NCBI GenBank assembly: GCA_037903475.1
Contig: JBAJFG010000611.1
Coordinates: forward strand, 2,046,001-2,110,000
Source of the DNA: Ancylostoma caninum
Taxonomy: Eukaryota; Nematoda; Chromadorea; Rhabditida; Ancylostomatidae
DNA: 64,000 bases
Reading direction: 5' to 3'
Both the position numbers and the translations under genes were made by a program. The notes under the pieces were generated by a model that did not search any database, was not told the DNA's origin, and was given only the letters and a program-made list of their open reading frames with translations. Below are positions 63,230-64,000 of this stretch, one piece after another (the stretch's first letter is position 1; every line of letters starts with the position of its first letter).

Positions 63230-63935
63230 TAAGCACATCGAGATGTGGTTATGGATTACACCAGCATAGAACTCAATATTTTGTGTTTGAGGGCACTCGT
63301 TGTACCAGTGGCCCTTGTGGCCGCAGATGAAACATGGACCTGTGGGTGGCGCAAATTATGTTCTTGTGTATCCCAAGTTAAACAAGCGAAGCGCATAGCT
63401 ATATTGGGCTCTTGTGCGTTGTGGAAGATAGAAGGTTCTGCGAGGGAGGCTGAAACTTCGGATGCCAGGCCGCCACGCTGACATCCTAGTGGGAAAGGGC
63501 TGATTGCTTTCTTCTCCTTACCAACTTGCTCAAGACATTCTGCCAAGTGAGGATCAGACGATCTTATTTCATCTGCCTGGCGCTTACTGTCTAATAACGC
63601 AAAGACCCCCCGGTGTTTGTCAACAGTTTTTTAGAGTCTCATTCCTAGTCTTCAAAGCATCAACTGCTGATTGAATTATATGTTCAACTTCTTTGGAGAT
63701 AGCATTTTTGTTGATGGAAAACTTAATGATGACGGAATCGTTGAACTCAAATTGAGAAGCAAGACCTTTACGAGATAAAGAGGTAGAGGGAGTAGCTTGA
63801 GTCTTAGACAGAGACGGACTCTGTTGTTTTACTTTAATAGCAGCAGTAGTAGCAGAAATCTTCTTCGTTGAGAAGTCTTATGGAGCGATCAGATGAGTCT
63901 GGTTCTCCTGCGGTATCGGTGAAGTTATCATCCAT
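63230..63935 (-). pseudogene. gag-like segment with CCHC zinc knuckle
   Basis: Starting from ATG at 63935 (MDDNFTDTAGEPDSSDRSIR), a frameshift near 63865 is followed by SQFEFNDSVIIKFSINKNAI and a helical stretch (KEVEHIIQSAVDALKTRNET), then a stop. Further downstream, another frame contains CFICGHKGHWYNEC (about 63332-63291), a perfect C-x2-C-x4-H-x4-C zinc knuckle. This supports a nucleic-acid-binding Gag. Frameshifts and stops show decay. Confidence 0.72.
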
Positions 63936-64000
63936 GACGGAGAAGCTGAAAGTGAAATTCCCACTTTAGGTTATTCCTATTATGACCAGTTGCGATATTA

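Larger units (their letters stand above)
59945..63935 (-). mobile_element. degraded DIRS-like retrotransposon
   Basis: Reading on the minus strand, the order is a gag-like segment from ATG at 63935, a CCHC zinc knuckle, a reverse transcriptase, an RNase H, and a following segment (VDMFASDANS, PLWLVPPTFMIAKTL) typical of the region after RNase H in DIRS-type polyproteins. No tyrosine recombinase and no terminal repeats were found, so the 3' part is lost or beyond recognition. Several frameshifts and stops break the reading frame. A TTAA-flanked element (61576-62020) and other unrelated DNA separate RT from RNase H, which are normally adjacent. The DIRS assignment rests on motif style and could be wrong in favour of another LTR-like group. 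Confidence 0.7.

Overview
This window looks like nuclear DNA of a nematode, most likely a clade V strongylid or hookworm-type parasite. The evidence is the many short exons separated by long introns, acceptors close to the nematode TTTTCAG consensus, AT-rich noncoding DNA, and dense small DNA transposons and foldback repeats. This assignment comes from sequence style and protein families only; no database search was run.

Two multi-exon genes on the + strand could be rebuilt exon by exon, with splice phase conserved at every junction. The first (26980-41244, 12 exons, 573 aa) is a DEG/ENaC (degenerin/acid-sensing) sodium channel subunit. It has the cytoplasmic HG motif, two membrane segments and a Cys-rich extracellular loop. 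The second (45831-55985, 19 exons, 667 aa) joins a long acidic, His/Ser-rich and coiled-coil N-terminal half to a P-loop GTPase domain. That domain resembles the poorly characterised septin/AIG1-like GTPases known in several animals. A small single-exon membrane-protein candidate lies on the - strand at 19993-20304. I found no rRNA, no confident tRNA, no CRISPR and nothing prokaryotic.

Layout: 1-26 kb is mostly gene-poor DNA with decayed transposons. These include a 1.9 kb element whose two ends are TTCGAA minisatellites (3206-5120), a broken mariner transposase (9481-10164) and two elements with TACGAGGG...GAAAAGTTTCCG ends (12305-13333, 24471-25752). 27-41 kb is the channel gene, with a GC-rich hairpin and a hAT-like MITE in its introns. 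42.7-43.5 kb is a very AT-rich reverse transcriptase fragment. 45.8-56 kb is the GTPase gene, with a 322 bp foldback in its first intron. 56.8-64 kb is a nested transposon cluster: a mariner-type element, three TTAA-flanked inverted-repeat elements, two palindromes, and a degraded DIRS-like retrotransposon with a CCHC knuckle, RT and RNase H.

The two genes show no obvious functional link. Most open frames elsewhere, including long ones through the TTCGAA repeats, look like chance or repeat artefacts. Exon boundaries are read by eye and no transcript data support them.
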